Positions 1-9,493 are shown, counted from the first letter of the stretch. The stretch: DNA of 64,000 bases from DYKG01 sp964596185 (GCA_964596185.1 CAZQUE010000017.1:1-64000), one strand, 5' to 3'. Notes: generated from the sequence alone by a model not told the origin. A program made the numbers and translations.

Positions 1-206
1 TGAAGCATCGACAACAGAGTCGGATTCAACAGGCTTTCTGATTCTAACCATGCCATCAATTCGGGAGTGAAAACTGCTATTGCAGTAGCTATTAGTGCCT
101 TAAGGGTGTTTTTGAAAAAATGGCGAAAATAGCTGCGGCCGATTTCGTGAAATAAATTAAAAAAAGTCTGAGGAAGAGTGGAAAAATAATCGCTGCTTGA
201 ATTCAT
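1..206 (-). CDS. 5' part of an unknown protein, cut by the window edge
   Basis: An uninterrupted frame of 68 codons runs from ATG at 206-204 off the left end of the window. It begins MNSSSDYFSTLPQ and continues through a basic stretch (about residues 20-36, FHEIGRSYFRHFFKN) into a hydrophobic segment (about 38-50, LKALIATAIAVF). This looks like a membrane or membrane-targeted protein. It is divergent from the gene at 316. The composition is protein-like and no competing frame is convincing on the other strand. The ribosome binding site is weak. I do not recognise the family, and the rest of the gene lies outside the window. Confidence 0.5.
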   Translation of the reverse strand, partial: MNSSSDYFSTLPQTFFNLFHEIGRSYFRHFFKNTLKALIATAIAVFTPELMAWLESESLLNPTLLSML

Positions 207-217
207 TGCTTAATCTG

Positions 218-246
218 TTGTTCGCCTGGTTAAAACTGTATATAAT
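218..246 (+). promoter_or_regulatory. Predicted sigma70-type promoter of the 316 gene
   Basis: TTGTTC at 218-223 and TATAAT at 241-246 are separated by 17 bases. They lie about 70 bases upstream of the ATG at 316, in the divergent spacer. Confidence 0.5.
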
Positions 247-315
247 TCTTTTCGTTAAATTGCACGAGAATGTACCATTTTTTCGCTATTTTAAAAAGGT
301 ATCAAGGCCAACTTC

Positions 316-1098
316 ATGAAAAAAATACTTGAAAGAATATGCATTATTTCTCTTATTGCTGCATCAATAGCTGTTTTTACGCCGCAAAGTTTCGCGCAAA
401 ATTTGATTATAATCCCCGGTAAGTTTTCGGGAGTAGTTGGAACTGGCCAGGAAATAAAAGTTCAGGCAACCAAGGCCGGTAAATATCTTTTTCAGCTTAA
501 AACCAGGCCGGGCGAGTCTGGTAAAGATTCTATTGCCGTTGTTTCGAGGATTATGAGTTTTCTTAAGATAAGTCTGAAAAATTCTGACGGTAAATTGATC
601 GGTTCAAATTTTTACAAGAACAAGGATAAAAGAACCAACACTAACTACGGTGACTATTTCGTTGTAAATATCGATAAACCGCAGACTCTGACCTTTGAAA
701 TTCAGCCTCTGCTTCCGCAGTTTAAGAATATTGGTTTTCAAATAATTGCCGATTATACGGCTCCACCGGTAATGGTAATGGGCATGGAGCTTTCGAATTT
801 TCTGGCCATGATTGCCACTGTTGTGCTGTTTACGGGAATGTTTCTTTTCTATCGAATAATTATCAGGCCGCTTAAGGGAATGAACGTTCAGCAGATCATG
901 GCGCGAGGCGAAGCCCTGCGAGCGGCACGCGAAGAAGGTAACGAATCTGTTGCCGAGCTTAAAAACTCAATGACTGAAAATTTTTCAAGTGCTGACAAAA
1001 CTCAGGAAACAACCCCTGTTTTTTGTGAAAAATGTGGCCTGCCCCGCGAGTCTGGCGCCGACTTTTGTGGCGAGTGCGGCACCAGTTTCGAAGATTGA
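316..1098 (+). CDS. Exported/membrane-anchored protein with C-terminal zinc ribbon
   Basis: The 260-residue product has an N-terminal signal peptide (about 1-27, ending SFAQ), an extracytoplasmic domain of about 130 residues, one transmembrane helix (about 158-182) and a cytoplasmic tail. The tail ends in a four-cysteine zinc ribbon: C237-x2-C240-x10-C251-x2-C254. This layout resembles the short zinc-ribbon tails of many bacterial membrane proteins, but I do not recognise the exported domain. An AAGG-type ribosome binding site precedes the ATG. It converges on the efflux operon that ends at 1120. Function unknown; a sensing or envelope role is only an inference. Confidence 0.75.
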   Translation: MKKILERICIISLIAASIAVFTPQSFAQNLIIIPGKFSGVVGTGQEIKVQATKAGKYLFQLKTRPGESGKDSIAVVSRIMSFLKISLKNSDGKLIGSNFYKNKDKRTNTNYGDYFVVNIDKPQTLTFEIQPLLPQFKNIGFQIIADYTAPPVMVMGMELSNFLAMIATVVLFTGMFLFYRIIIRPLKGMNVQQIMARGEALRAAREEGNESVAELKNSMTENFSSADKTQETTPVFCEKCGLPRESGADFCGECGTSFED

Positions 1099-1119
1099 GG
1101 CATTCTTAAAGGGGCAACC

Positions 1120-2628
1120 TCAGTCGTCGGACAGAAAGATCTTGCGTTGGCCGAGCAGTTGTCCGCTGGCACGCAATAATTCGGTGAAAGCCTGTTGATG
1201 CTCGACTGCTGCCTTGATTTCGGCAATCAGAGCTTCGGTCAGATCTCGCTGCGCCTGGGCGACCTGAAAAGCTGTGGTTTTACCGACAGCAAATTTTACT
1301 TCTTCGACGCGCAGTTTTTCGCGTTGTTTCTCGGTGGTAGCAGCGGTGGCAATGATTTGCTGCCGGGTGCGATTTACTTCAATGAAAGCGTTAATGACTT
1401 CCTGTTTTATAAGCTGTTCAAGATTCTTGATCGCCTGTCGCCGAGCTTTAACGTTCAATTCTGCCCGACGATGCTCAGCTTTAGCTTCACGTCGACCTCG
1501 GGTCAGCTCGTAGACAAATCCGGCCTGGATATCGTATGAGCCTTCTTCGCCAGGTTTTGGGTTTGTGCCCGAAAAACTGGTTGCATAACCGGTTTTGCCG
1601 AGGTTGGCAAAAAAGTCGAGCCTGGGCAAAAGACCGTTGCGTGTGCTGACTACTTCGAGCTGATCGCGTTGCAACATAAGATCGGCCTGGTCAATTTCAG
1701 GACGGTTGGCCAGAGCGGTTTGAATAAGCTGAGAAAGTGTGTCAGATGCGGTGGCAAACGAAAACATCTCTTCTTTTATGACCGGCATTCCGGTCCAGAA
1801 ATTTTCCGTATCTGGATTAATGACCCGTAGCAGAGCAACCGCACTCTTGCAGGCCCGGCTTTCAGCATCGATAAGTTCGACCTGGCGCAAAGTAACTTCA
1901 GCTTCGGCTGCAGCGGCTTCTGATTCAGGAATACTGCCGACTTCAATTCTTCTGGCAGTTTCCTGCTGTTGCTGTTGAGCCAGTTTCAGTGACTCCTGCA
2001 CGATTTCAAGCTCGCGATTACTCAGATAATATTCCCAGTAGCGGTTTTCGATGTCAGCAACCAGGCTGAGAACAAAGCCGGTAAGTTCATACTCGGACCA
2101 GGCAAGATCAAGTTCAGCCTTTCGCAGAGAAACCAGATTTACTTCCCGCCCTGCTCCCTGTTTGAGCGGATGTTCGATATTGACGCCGAACCTGGTTGAG
2201 AAGAGGTTGTCACTTCTTGCTGACCTGGTTCTGATGGTGCTGATGCCGAATTCGGTAAGAGCGCCCGAGGTATTGATGCGACTAATGCTTATTCCGGCAT
2301 CGGTGCGGTTGGTAACATTCTGGCCAAGGTCGCCCTGTTGAAAGATTACTTTTGATATTCTCTCGGTGCCGGAAAAATTAGCCGAAACAACCGGGTCAAA
2401 GCGTGCCTTTTCACTGTCTATATAGGTTTTTCGTAAAAGCGGATCAATTTTTTCAATTTTCAAAGCGAGATTTTGCGAGATACCCATTTCGATGGCCTGA
2501 TTCAAACTTAGTTCGAGTTTGGCACTGTCTGAAGCAAAAACCCAGTTGAAACCTGGATTTGCAATGGCCATCATTGGAAAAGCAGAAGACATGGTCATGG
2601 CAATAATTGTTATCAGTAACTTTTTCAT
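1120..2628 (-). CDS. TolC-family outer membrane efflux protein
   Basis: This 502-residue protein would form the outer-membrane channel/periplasmic tunnel of the tripartite exporter encoded just upstream. It has a signal peptide (MKKLLITIIAMTMSSAFPM...IANP) and the long helical OEP repeats typical of TolC, with an early LSLNQAIEMGISQNLALK helix and LDLAWSEYELTGFV and LRQVELIDAES segments. The ATG at 2628 is chosen because AGGAG lies just upstream and the signal peptide begins there. A longer in-frame extension to 2847 would overlap the RND gene and lacks protein character. It is the last gene of the marR-MFP-RND-OMF operon, starting 2 bases after the RND stop codon. Confidence 0.9.
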   Translation of the reverse strand: MKKLLITIIAMTMSSAFPMMAIANPGFNWVFASDSAKLELSLNQAIEMGISQNLALKIEKIDPLLRKTYIDSEKARFDPVVSANFSGTERISKVIFQQGDLGQNVTNRTDAGISISRINTSGALTEFGISTIRTRSARSDNLFSTRFGVNIEHPLKQGAGREVNLVSLRKAELDLAWSEYELTGFVLSLVADIENRYWEYYLSNRELEIVQESLKLAQQQQQETARRIEVGSIPESEAAAAEAEVTLRQVELIDAESRACKSAVALLRVINPDTENFWTGMPVIKEEMFSFATASDTLSQLIQTALANRPEIDQADLMLQRDQLEVVSTRNGLLPRLDFFANLGKTGYATSFSGTNPKPGEEGSYDIQAGFVYELTRGRREAKAEHRRAELNVKARRQAIKNLEQLIKQEVINAFIEVNRTRQQIIATAATTEKQREKLRVEEVKFAVGKTTAFQVAQAQRDLTEALIAEIKAAVEHQQAFTELLRASGQLLGQRKIFLSDD

Positions 2629-2630
2629 TC

Positions 2631-5600
2631 TCAGGCTCCTGTTTCCGGGTTGGCTTTTTTGAAGAAGAGGTCGAATTCGTAATAGATCATAGGAATGATG
2701 ACCAGTGAAATGAAAGTGGAACAGACAAGGCCGCCAATTACTGCCCTTGCCATTGGTGCCTGCATTTCGCCGCCTTCGCCAAGCCCAATCGCCAGTGGAA
2801 TCAGGCCAAGAACTGTGGTCAATGCCGTCATCAGAATCGGCCGGCAACGGTTGCGGGCTGCAGTCGATACCGCGGTCAGCAGGTCCATTTCATGTTCCCG
2901 GCGCAGGTCGTTGATGTGGTCGACAAGCAGGATCGAATTGTTGACCACGATCCCGCCAAGCATGATGCAACCTATGAAAGATTGAACGTTCAGGGTGGTG
3001 CCGGTAAGCCAGAGAGTCGGAATAACGCCGACAATCGAGAGAGGCACGGTAGTCATTACGATGATGGGGTCATAAAGAGATTCATACTGGACGGCCATAA
3101 CCATATAAACCAGAATCAACGCGAGAACAAAGCTGAAAGCCAGTTCTCTGAAAGATTTCTGTTGCTCTTCATAGTCTCCGGATAAAATGATGCTGAAATC
3201 TGCCGGAAGCGGAATTTCGCGAATTTTTTGCTGGGCTTCCGCAATTACGAAACCGAGCGCACGTCCTTCGACATTGGCTGAAACTTCGAGGGTCCTTTGC
3301 TGGTCTACTCTCTCAACTTCGGTTGGGCCGACTTCATTGCGGATACTGGCGACGTTGCGCAGCATCACCGGCTCACCGATTGAATTTATGATGTGCAGAT
3401 TGAGAATTTCTTCAAGGGTGCTGTATTCAGCGTTTTCTGCCTTGACCAGTATTTTGAATTCATCGCCGCCATCGCGAAGATGGCCAGCAGTAGATCCGGA
3501 CAGTATCGTTTCAAGAAATCCGGCGATTTTATTGACGGTAAGTTTCAGATCGGCGGCTCTGACACGGTCAATGACCACAACTCTTTCTGGGATACCTTCT
3601 TTGCGACTAAGCTGGACATCGGTGACCCCGTCGATTGTTTCAAGAACCTTTTCAACCGCTTTGCCAAGCTGATTTGAAGTTTCAAAGTCATGGCCGCGGA
3701 TTTCGATCTGCAATTTGTCGTCGTTGTTATTGCCCATGCGCAGCAAAAATAGTCCCTGACCTTCGCGAACCCTGACAATGCAGCCAGGCAGGCCATTGAG
3801 ACGCTTGCGCAAGTCGGCAGCTATTTCTGAGGTCGATCTTTTGCGTTCAGAGATCGGTACCAGAGGTATTCGAATTTGCCCGGAAGTAGCGCTGCTAGAG
3901 CCCCATCCGCCACCGACGTTGGTGAAAATTATCGTTGCTTCCGGTACGGTTTCAGTGACTATTTTCTCGGCTTCGATGAAAATGCGCTCGGTAATTGCTT
4001 TTCGTGTGCCTTCTTCCAGCTCGATCGAAACGCGAACTTCGCCTTCATCGGCACTTGGCATAAGCTCGGTTCCGACGTAGCGAATCATCAGCACTGAACT
4101 ACCTACGAGAAGTGCAAGAATAAAAGCGGTGATTGCACGGTTGTTGAGAATGAGCCGCAGGCTAAAAGCGTGAAGACTGAGAATTCGACCGATGAACCAT
4201 TCGGAAAAGCTCTTTATCAGGCCAGGCTTTTGTTTGCCGTTCATACTGAGAAATTGCGAAGACAGCATGGGAACGAGGGTAAGCGAAACGAAAAGCGAGC
4301 AGAAAAGTGAGAAGCCGACGATGTAGGCTAATTGTTTGAACATCAGGCCGGTCATTCCCTCGACAAAAAGCAGGGGCAGGAAAATGACCACAGTGGTCAG
4401 AGTGCTGGCCAGAACCGGCATTGCTACTTCAGACGCTCCCTTGACCGCAGCTTCTTTCATGCCAATCTTCTGTTCTCGGTAGCGAAAAATATTTTCGAGG
4501 ACGACGATGGAGTTGTCGACGAGCATGCCGATGCCCAGAGCAACGCCGCCGAGTGACATGATGTTGAGAGTGAAATTGAAATAATACATCAGGGCAAATG
4601 TGGCGATGATCGAGATCGGAATAGCAACGGCAATGATGGCGGTGCTGGCGATGTTGCTGAGAAAAAACTGGAGAATGATGATGGCGAGCAAACCACCGTA
4701 AAATGCTGATGAACTGACGTTGTTGATCGCTCTTTCGATATAGGTGGAAGTATCTACGATCGGATTGAGTTTAAGTTGGGGAATGTCCTGATTGATTCGT
4801 GCGATTTCTTCTTTTACGGCTTTGGCTACGGCAACGGTATTCGAACCAGATTGCTTGCTGATCATGACGCGAATGCCAGGCTTGCCGTCGATTCTGATGA
4901 TGCTGTTGTCTTTTTCCCAGCGATCGACGACGTTGGCGATATCGCTAAGCCTGATAGGCTTGCCATCGACCTCGGCGATAATGACATCTTTTATTTGGGT
5001 GACTTCGGTAAATTCACCGGGAGTGCGCAGGCGAAATTCGTAGTTGCCTGATTCAATGGTGCCGGCCGGCATGTTTACGTTTTCGGCGCGAAGTCTGGAG
5101 ATAATCTGATCAGTGGAAATGTTCAGAGCTTTGACTTTTTCAATATTGAGATCGACATGAATTTCTCTTTTATTGCCGCCGCGCACATCGAGTGAAGCGA
5201 CGCCAGGGATGCGTTCGATGCGGTATTTAACCTGGTTTTCGATGATGTTGAGAAGTTGCACCGGGTCTAGATCAGCAGCAGCTCCCAAAACAAGGATTGG
5301 AAAGGCGGCGGCATCGAATTTGCGCAGCATCGGTCGGTCCATATCTTCGGGCAAGCGGCCGATAATACGGTCAATTCTGTCGCGAATATCGTTAGAGGCT
5401 GCGTCAAGATCGGTTCCCCAGGCAAAAGAGACTCTGACCCGGCTGCTGCCTTCTGAAGAGTCGGAAGAAATTTCTTCAACACCGGGAACGGCAGAGATTG
5501 CCTGTTCTATTGGTCGGGTTATCAGGGTTTCCATTTCAATTGGGCTGGCGTTTGAGTAAGACGCTGAAATGGTAATGCGCGGATAGGTGATGTCGGGCAT

Positions 5601-5708
5601 CAGATCGATCGGAAGATGCGTCAGCGAGACAATGCCGAAGATGACGACGATCAGGGTGATCATCGTGATTCCGATCGGGCGTTTAACGGAATATTGAGGC
5701 AGAATCAT
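2631..5708 (-). CDS. RND efflux transporter, inner membrane pump (HAE1/AcrB type)
   Basis: The 1025-residue protein has the usual RND length and repeat architecture: an N-terminal transmembrane helix (SVKRPIGITMITLIVVIFGIV), a periplasmic porter domain, a block of helices with GIGMLVDNSIVVLENI, a second porter domain and a final helix block with GGIVVNNSILLVDHI. It is a proton-driven exporter of hydrophobic compounds, working with the neighbouring periplasmic adaptor and TolC-like channel. The substrate cannot be read from sequence; the MarR regulator in the operon suggests drugs or small aromatic compounds. Its start overlaps the adaptor stop by four bases (ATGA), implying translational coupling. 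Confidence 0.95.
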   Translation of the reverse strand: MILPQYSVKRPIGITMITLIVVIFGIVSLTHLPIDLMPDITYPRITISASYSNASPIEMETLITRPIEQAISAVPGVEEISSDSSEGSSRVRVSFAWGTDLDAASNDIRDRIDRIIGRLPEDMDRPMLRKFDAAAFPILVLGAAADLDPVQLLNIIENQVKYRIERIPGVASLDVRGGNKREIHVDLNIEKVKALNISTDQIISRLRAENVNMPAGTIESGNYEFRLRTPGEFTEVTQIKDVIIAEVDGKPIRLSDIANVVDRWEKDNSIIRIDGKPGIRVMISKQSGSNTVAVAKAVKEEIARINQDIPQLKLNPIVDTSTYIERAINNVSSSAFYGGLLAIIILQFFLSNIASTAIIAVAIPISIIATFALMYYFNFTLNIMSLGGVALGIGMLVDNSIVVLENIFRYREQKIGMKEAAVKGASEVAMPVLASTLTTVVIFLPLLFVEGMTGLMFKQLAYIVGFSLFCSLFVSLTLVPMLSSQFLSMNGKQKPGLIKSFSEWFIGRILSLHAFSLRLILNNRAITAFILALLVGSSVLMIRYVGTELMPSADEGEVRVSIELEEGTRKAITERIFIEAEKIVTETVPEATIIFTNVGGGWGSSSATSGQIRIPLVPISERKRSTSEIAADLRKRLNGLPGCIVRVREGQGLFLLRMGNNNDDKLQIEIRGHDFETSNQLGKAVEKVLETIDGVTDVQLSRKEGIPERVVVIDRVRAADLKLTVNKIAGFLETILSGSTAGHLRDGGDEFKILVKAENAEYSTLEEILNLHIINSIGEPVMLRNVASIRNEVGPTEVERVDQQRTLEVSANVEGRALGFVIAEAQQKIREIPLPADFSIILSGDYEEQQKSFRELAFSFVLALILVYMVMAVQYESLYDPIIVMTTVPLSIVGVIPTLWLTGTTLNVQSFIGCIMLGGIVVNNSILLVDHINDLRREHEMDLLTAVSTAARNRCRPILMTALTTVLGLIPLAIGLGEGGEMQAPMARAVIGGLVCSTFISLVIIPMIYYEFDLFFKKANPETGA

Positions 5709-6910
5709 CTGACGCCTCCTGAATTTTTGCTTTTCCCGTTCTGTTTACTGGAATTACCGACTTTAATTGGCGCTCCATCCTGAAGCAGATGGTGCCCTAG
5801 TGAAACCACCTGACCTGATATGGTTGGCGAAGCTATTTCAACATTTTCAGGATTGCTGAAGTCTATTTCTATTGGTAAGAATCTGGCGGTCATGCTTGCC
5901 AGATCGGCAACGAAGATGCCGGTGCGGTTTTGTCGGCGCACTAACGATGATGTGGGAACTATGGTTGCCGATTCGTGAGTTTCGAAAATAATTCTGGCGG
6001 TGACGAACATTCCTGGTTTGAGGGTTTTGTCGATGTTGGCTATTTCAAGCTCAACTCTGGCCAGTCTGGAAGTGTCGTTTAGAATCGGAGCAATTCTTGC
6101 GACTTTGGCAGGGAAGATGCAATCGGGTATTGCAGAAGTTTCGATTTCAGCATGCTGGCCGATTTTAATTTTGAAATAATCTTTTTCAACCACGTCAATA
6201 ACCGCTGTAAGAGTTGCAATGTCGATGACTGAAACAATAGGAGTATTGGTATTTACCGAAGAACCTTCATCGAGAAATTTCTCAGCGACGAAGCGTTTGT
6301 TGGCGCCGCCGCTCCAGGTTGCATCGACTTTTGCGTAAGAAAGCCTGATTTGCGCCGATTCAAGAGCTGCCTGTCGGTTAGCCAGTTGCGAACGATTGAC
6401 CTGATGCTTGGCCTGACTGGTTTTGAATGCGGCCTGGGCTTTTTCAAGATCGACGTCGGAAGCAACTTTCTGCTTGCGCATGGTTTCAGTGCGCTCAAGC
6501 TCTTTTTTGGCGATTTCCAGGAGTCCGGCCGATTCATTGAAGTTGGCGCGGGCAATTTCCAGGTCAGCTTCGGCCTGTTTAACCGCCAGTTGCAGTTCTT
6601 CGTCGTCAAGCTCGGCTACAACCTGACCATTGGTGATTTCGTCGCCAATATCGACTAGAAGCTTTCTGACGCGTCCTGAGATTTTAGAAGTTACTGAGAA
6701 CTTTGCTTGAGCGATCAGTGAGCCGGTAAACAGGCCCTGATCGATAAGGCGTCCAAGTTTTATTGGCGCAGTCTCAACGGCGACGGCTGCCATGCCGCCA
6801 CGATTTCGAGGTCCTTTTTTTCCCTGGTTGTCAGAGCTTTTCAGAAAAAAATGGTTGAAAGCCAATACCAGGGCTATCCCGGCAATTGCGGCAAAAATTA
6901 GTTTCTTCAT
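5705..6910 (-). CDS. Periplasmic adaptor (HlyD/AcrA-type membrane fusion protein)
   Basis: The 401-residue protein has an N-terminal membrane anchor (KKLIFAAIAGIALVLAFNHFF). A lipoyl-like half motif (KISGRVRKLLVDIGDEITNG) is followed by VVAELDDEEL, then a coiled-coil hairpin rich in Ala/Glu/Lys (about 115-185), the second lipoyl half and beta-barrel/MP domains. It bridges the inner-membrane RND pump to the outer-membrane channel. The C-terminus is Ser/Asn/Lys-rich. Gene order MFP-RND-OMF and four-base overlaps on both sides support a single transcript. Confidence 0.93.
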   Translation of the reverse strand: MKKLIFAAIAGIALVLAFNHFFLKSSDNQGKKGPRNRGGMAAVAVETAPIKLGRLIDQGLFTGSLIAQAKFSVTSKISGRVRKLLVDIGDEITNGQVVAELDDEELQLAVKQAEADLEIARANFNESAGLLEIAKKELERTETMRKQKVASDVDLEKAQAAFKTSQAKHQVNRSQLANRQAALESAQIRLSYAKVDATWSGGANKRFVAEKFLDEGSSVNTNTPIVSVIDIATLTAVIDVVEKDYFKIKIGQHAEIETSAIPDCIFPAKVARIAPILNDTSRLARVELEIANIDKTLKPGMFVTARIIFETHESATIVPTSSLVRRQNRTGIFVADLASMTARFLPIEIDFSNPENVEIASPTISGQVVSLGHHLLQDGAPIKVGNSSKQNGKSKNSGGVR

Positions 6911-7374
6911 GGGTTGCTCCTCTGAGTCTGTTGTGTGGGGTAATGCTGTTTAACCGAAGCGATGGCGTTCATTGCCATTTTTTCGAGAGATTCTTCAATA
7001 AAAGCTCTGGTTTCATTCGGTAGCTGTTCGAGATGTTTCTTGTGCCAATCTTCGAGAAGCTTTCTGACTTTTGCGCGCATCTGACTGCCTTTTTCAGTGA
7101 GATTTACTTCGTGTCGTCGCTGGTCTTTGCTTGATACGGTTCTGGTTATAAATCCCGCTTCTTCGAGTTTCTTCAGGGCTCTTGCAGTTGTGCCTTTGTC
7201 GAAGCAGAGGCTGCGGGCAATTTCATCTTGGGAGCATCCACTGCAACGCCCGATAAAAAGCAGAAAAGGATATTGGCCGGCGCCGATTCCTTCTTTGCCA
7301 AGATGCGAGTTAACATGCATGTGGGTGGCGCGATTGAGCATAGCTATCCATTTGCCAATCAATGGCTTTTCCAT
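6907..7374 (-). CDS. MarR-family transcriptional regulator
   Basis: The 155-residue protein carries a winged helix-turn-helix of MarR type: SQDEIARSLCFDKGTTARAL, KKLEEAGFITRTVSSKDQRR (wing with the conserved D-x-R-R) and VNLTEKG. ATG at 7374 is preferred to a longer start because AGGAAC lies just upstream and the longer version would run into the palindromic operator. It heads the efflux operon and overlaps the adaptor gene by four bases. It is probably an autorepressor released by pump substrates. Three cysteines (the C-S-G-C pair just before the recognition region and the C in SLCFD) could make it thiol-responsive; that is inference. Confidence 0.93.
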   Translation of the reverse strand: MEKPLIGKWIAMLNRATHMHVNSHLGKEGIGAGQYPFLLFIGRCSGCSQDEIARSLCFDKGTTARALKKLEEAGFITRTVSSKDQRRHEVNLTEKGSQMRAKVRKLLEDWHKKHLEQLPNETRAFIEESLEKMAMNAIASVKQHYPTQQTQRSNP

Positions 7375-7392
7375 AGTATTTGTTCCTGATAA

Positions 7393-7416
7393 ATATAGTT
7401 GCAAATGCAACTATAT
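7393..7416. promoter_or_regulatory. 24-bp perfect palindrome, likely MarR operator
   Basis: ATATAGTTGCA (7393-7403), two bases AA, then TGCAACTATAT (7406-7416) form a perfect inverted repeat with 11-bp arms. It lies 18 bases upstream of the marR start codon and about 40 bases before the divergent peptidase promoter region. The core TTGC-n4-GCAA is a common MarR-family half-site arrangement. It could control the efflux operon and possibly the divergent S9 peptidase. Confidence 0.75.
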
Positions 7417-7453
7417 CTGCTGGCAAAAAAAAATACAATGAGGCTAATGTTAA

Positions 7454-7482
7454 TTTTTGTTAACGCGCACTTGTAGTATAAT
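7454..7482 (+). promoter_or_regulatory. Possible promoter of the S9 peptidase
   Basis: A consensus TATAAT lies at 7477-7482, with a poor -35 (TTTTTG, 7454-7459) 17 bases upstream. The start codon follows at 7511. Confidence 0.35.
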
Positions 7483-7510
7483 GTGTCACACGAAAAACAG
7501 GAGGAAGACG

Positions 7511-9439
7511 ATGACACGAATGATTCGTTGTATTTTACTCATCAGTGCAATGCTGATAGCGGTTTGTGCTTCGGCAAAGGTCGATAAGAAGCTCATCTCT
7601 GCTGAAGTCATGTTCAAGAAGCCTGAAAAAGTGGCTTTTCAGATTTCGCGTGAGGGCAATTATCTTGCCTGGCTGGCTCCCTGGAAAAAACGTCTGAACG
7701 TTTTCGCAAAAGATCTTCAGACCGGTCGGGAAAAGCGTCTCACCTCAGAAACCGCCAGAGATATCGGTGGTTTTTATTTCATCAATGAAGATGTTATTTC
7801 TTTCAGCCTTGACAAAGGCGGAGATGAAAACTTCCGTCTTTACGGGGTGAACATCAAAACTGGAAAAGAGATCTGTTATACGCCTTTCGATGGTGTGCGC
7901 ACTTACATTGTCGATGATCTTGAAGATGATCCCGAACATGTGCTTATTGCCATGAACAAGCGCGACAAACGGGTAATGGATGTTTATCGTCTGACTCTTG
8001 CAGATGGCAAGCTTGAAGAAGTAGCGCAGAATGACGGGACTATCGTGGGCTGGATGACCGATCATGATGGAAAGCTGCGCGGGGCTTTTTCCAAGCTCAA
8101 TAATCGCGATCTGATCATGCTTCGACCCGATGAAAAATCTGAGTTTAAGCCATTTTATCTTGCGCCGGAGGGTGACAAGGCTTCGCCGGTAATGTTCGAT
8201 TTCGATAATCAGCATGTTATAGTTTCGACCAACGTGAACCGCGACAAATCGGCTTATGTAAAGCTTAGCCCGGGTGGAAACGAAGTTGAAGTGCTGTTCG
8301 AACATCCTGAAGTCGACGTCGGAGCGATGATAGTTAATCGTGAGATGAAGAAAATTCAGGGGTTTGGCTATGTGACCGATAAGCTTCATCATGAGATCAT
8401 CGACCCTGAATTTGCCGAGATCATCGATTCGGTAAAAGCCAGATTTCCTGGCCAGAGTGTTTCTTACCGTGATGCTGATAAACTGCAGAACAAGCTGCTT
8501 TTTCTCGTATTTTCAGATGTCAATCCCGGCGAATATTATCTTTATGAAAAAGCTGGGAAAAAGCTGACCAAGCTGGTTGACACGCAGCCCTGGATCAAAA
8601 AAGATCTGCTCAGCAATTGTAAGCCGGTAAAATTTATGAGCCGCGACGGAAAAACTGAATTAAATGCATATTTGACCTTGCCAAAAGACTTTCCCCGGCC
8701 ATTGGGCGCAATAATCAATCCTCATGGTGGTCCTGCCGCCAGAGATCATTGGGGCTTCAATCCTGAAGTTCAATATCTTGCCAATCGTGGTTACGCGGTT
8801 TTACAAATTAATTATCGTGGCTCGACCGGCTATGGAAAATATTTCCAGGATCTTGGTATCAAGCAATGGGGTCGGGGTTACATGCAGCACGATCTTAGCG
8901 ATGGGGCTGAGTGGCTGGTGAAGCAAGGAATCATCGGTAAGGACAAGGTTGCCATCTATGGTGGTTCTTATGGCGGTTATGCAACTCTGGCCGGAATGAC
9001 CTTTACGCCTGAGCTCTATTGCTGCGGTGTCGATAACGTTGGGCCTTCAAGTCTTATAACGCTTCTTAGCTCCATACCTCCTTACTGGGAACCTCTTAAG
9101 AAAGATCTTTATCGACGGGTGGGAAATCTTGAGACCGAAGCTGATTTTCTCAAGAGCATTTCTCCGTTGTTCTTTGTTGAAAACATTAAAAAGCCGCTGA
9201 TGGTGGTTCAGGGAGCAAACGATCCGCGAGTTAAAAAGCAGGAGGCGGACCAGATTGTCGCGGCCATGAAGGCTAAAAACATTCCGGTTTACTATCTACT
9301 CAAAGAAAACGAAGGTCACGGTTTTCATAACGAAGAAAACCAGATCGAGTTTTATAAGTATCTCGAAGCCTTTTTTGCTCGATATCTTGGTGGTAAAAGC
9401 CTTACCCCAGAAAACACAATAGATCGTCTCAAGCATTGA
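7511..9439 (+). CDS. S9-family (prolyl oligopeptidase-type) serine peptidase, exported
   Basis: The 642-residue protein has a signal peptide (MTRMIRCILLISAMLIAVCASA), a beta-propeller-like region and a C-terminal alpha/beta-hydrolase domain. The catalytic triad is visible as Ser486 in GGSYGGY, Asp571 in GANDPR and His603 in EGHGFH. The signature INYRGSTGYG upstream is typical of S9C acylaminoacyl-peptidase/dipeptidyl-peptidase relatives. It would hydrolyse short peptides in the periplasm or envelope. ATG at 7511 is chosen for its AGGAGGA ribosome binding site and the signal peptide; earlier in-frame codons have neither. It is monocistronic, followed by a terminator. Confidence 0.93.
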   Translation: MTRMIRCILLISAMLIAVCASAKVDKKLISAEVMFKKPEKVAFQISREGNYLAWLAPWKKRLNVFAKDLQTGREKRLTSETARDIGGFYFINEDVISFSLDKGGDENFRLYGVNIKTGKEICYTPFDGVRTYIVDDLEDDPEHVLIAMNKRDKRVMDVYRLTLADGKLEEVAQNDGTIVGWMTDHDGKLRGAFSKLNNRDLIMLRPDEKSEFKPFYLAPEGDKASPVMFDFDNQHVIVSTNVNRDKSAYVKLSPGGNEVEVLFEHPEVDVGAMIVNREMKKIQGFGYVTDKLHHEIIDPEFAEIIDSVKARFPGQSVSYRDADKLQNKLLFLVFSDVNPGEYYLYEKAGKKLTKLVDTQPWIKKDLLSNCKPVKFMSRDGKTELNAYLTLPKDFPRPLGAIINPHGGPAARDHWGFNPEVQYLANRGYAVLQINYRGSTGYGKYFQDLGIKQWGRGYMQHDLSDGAEWLVKQGIIGKDKVAIYGGSYGGYATLAGMTFTPELYCCGVDNVGPSSLITLLSSIPPYWEPLKKDLYRRVGNLETEADFLKSISPLFFVENIKKPLMVVQGANDPRVKKQEADQIVAAMKAKNIPVYYLLKENEGHGFHNEENQIEFYKYLEAFFARYLGGKSLTPENTIDRLKH

Positions 9440-9460
9440 TTTTGTCTGAATGAAAAAGAG

Positions 9461-9493
9461 GCTGCATCTTAAGCAAGGTGCAGCTCAGTTTTT
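9461..9493 (+). terminator. Rho-independent terminator after the S9 peptidase
   Basis: GCTGCATCTT (9461-9470) pairs with AAGGTGCAGC (9475-9484), with one G:T pair and a four-base loop, followed by TCAG and five T. Confidence 0.7.

Noticed and set aside
1083..1119. TGAGG...CCTCA inverted repeat between convergent genes
   Set aside because: A five-base stem with a long loop and no T-tract is too weak for a terminator.
2629..2847. Longer start for the first TolC-like gene
   Set aside because: The extension overlaps the RND gene, lacks protein character and displaces the signal peptide from the N-terminus.
7745..8392. A 215-codon minus-strand open frame
   Set aside because: It lies inside the S9 peptidase on the other strand. 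No domain or start signal was found.
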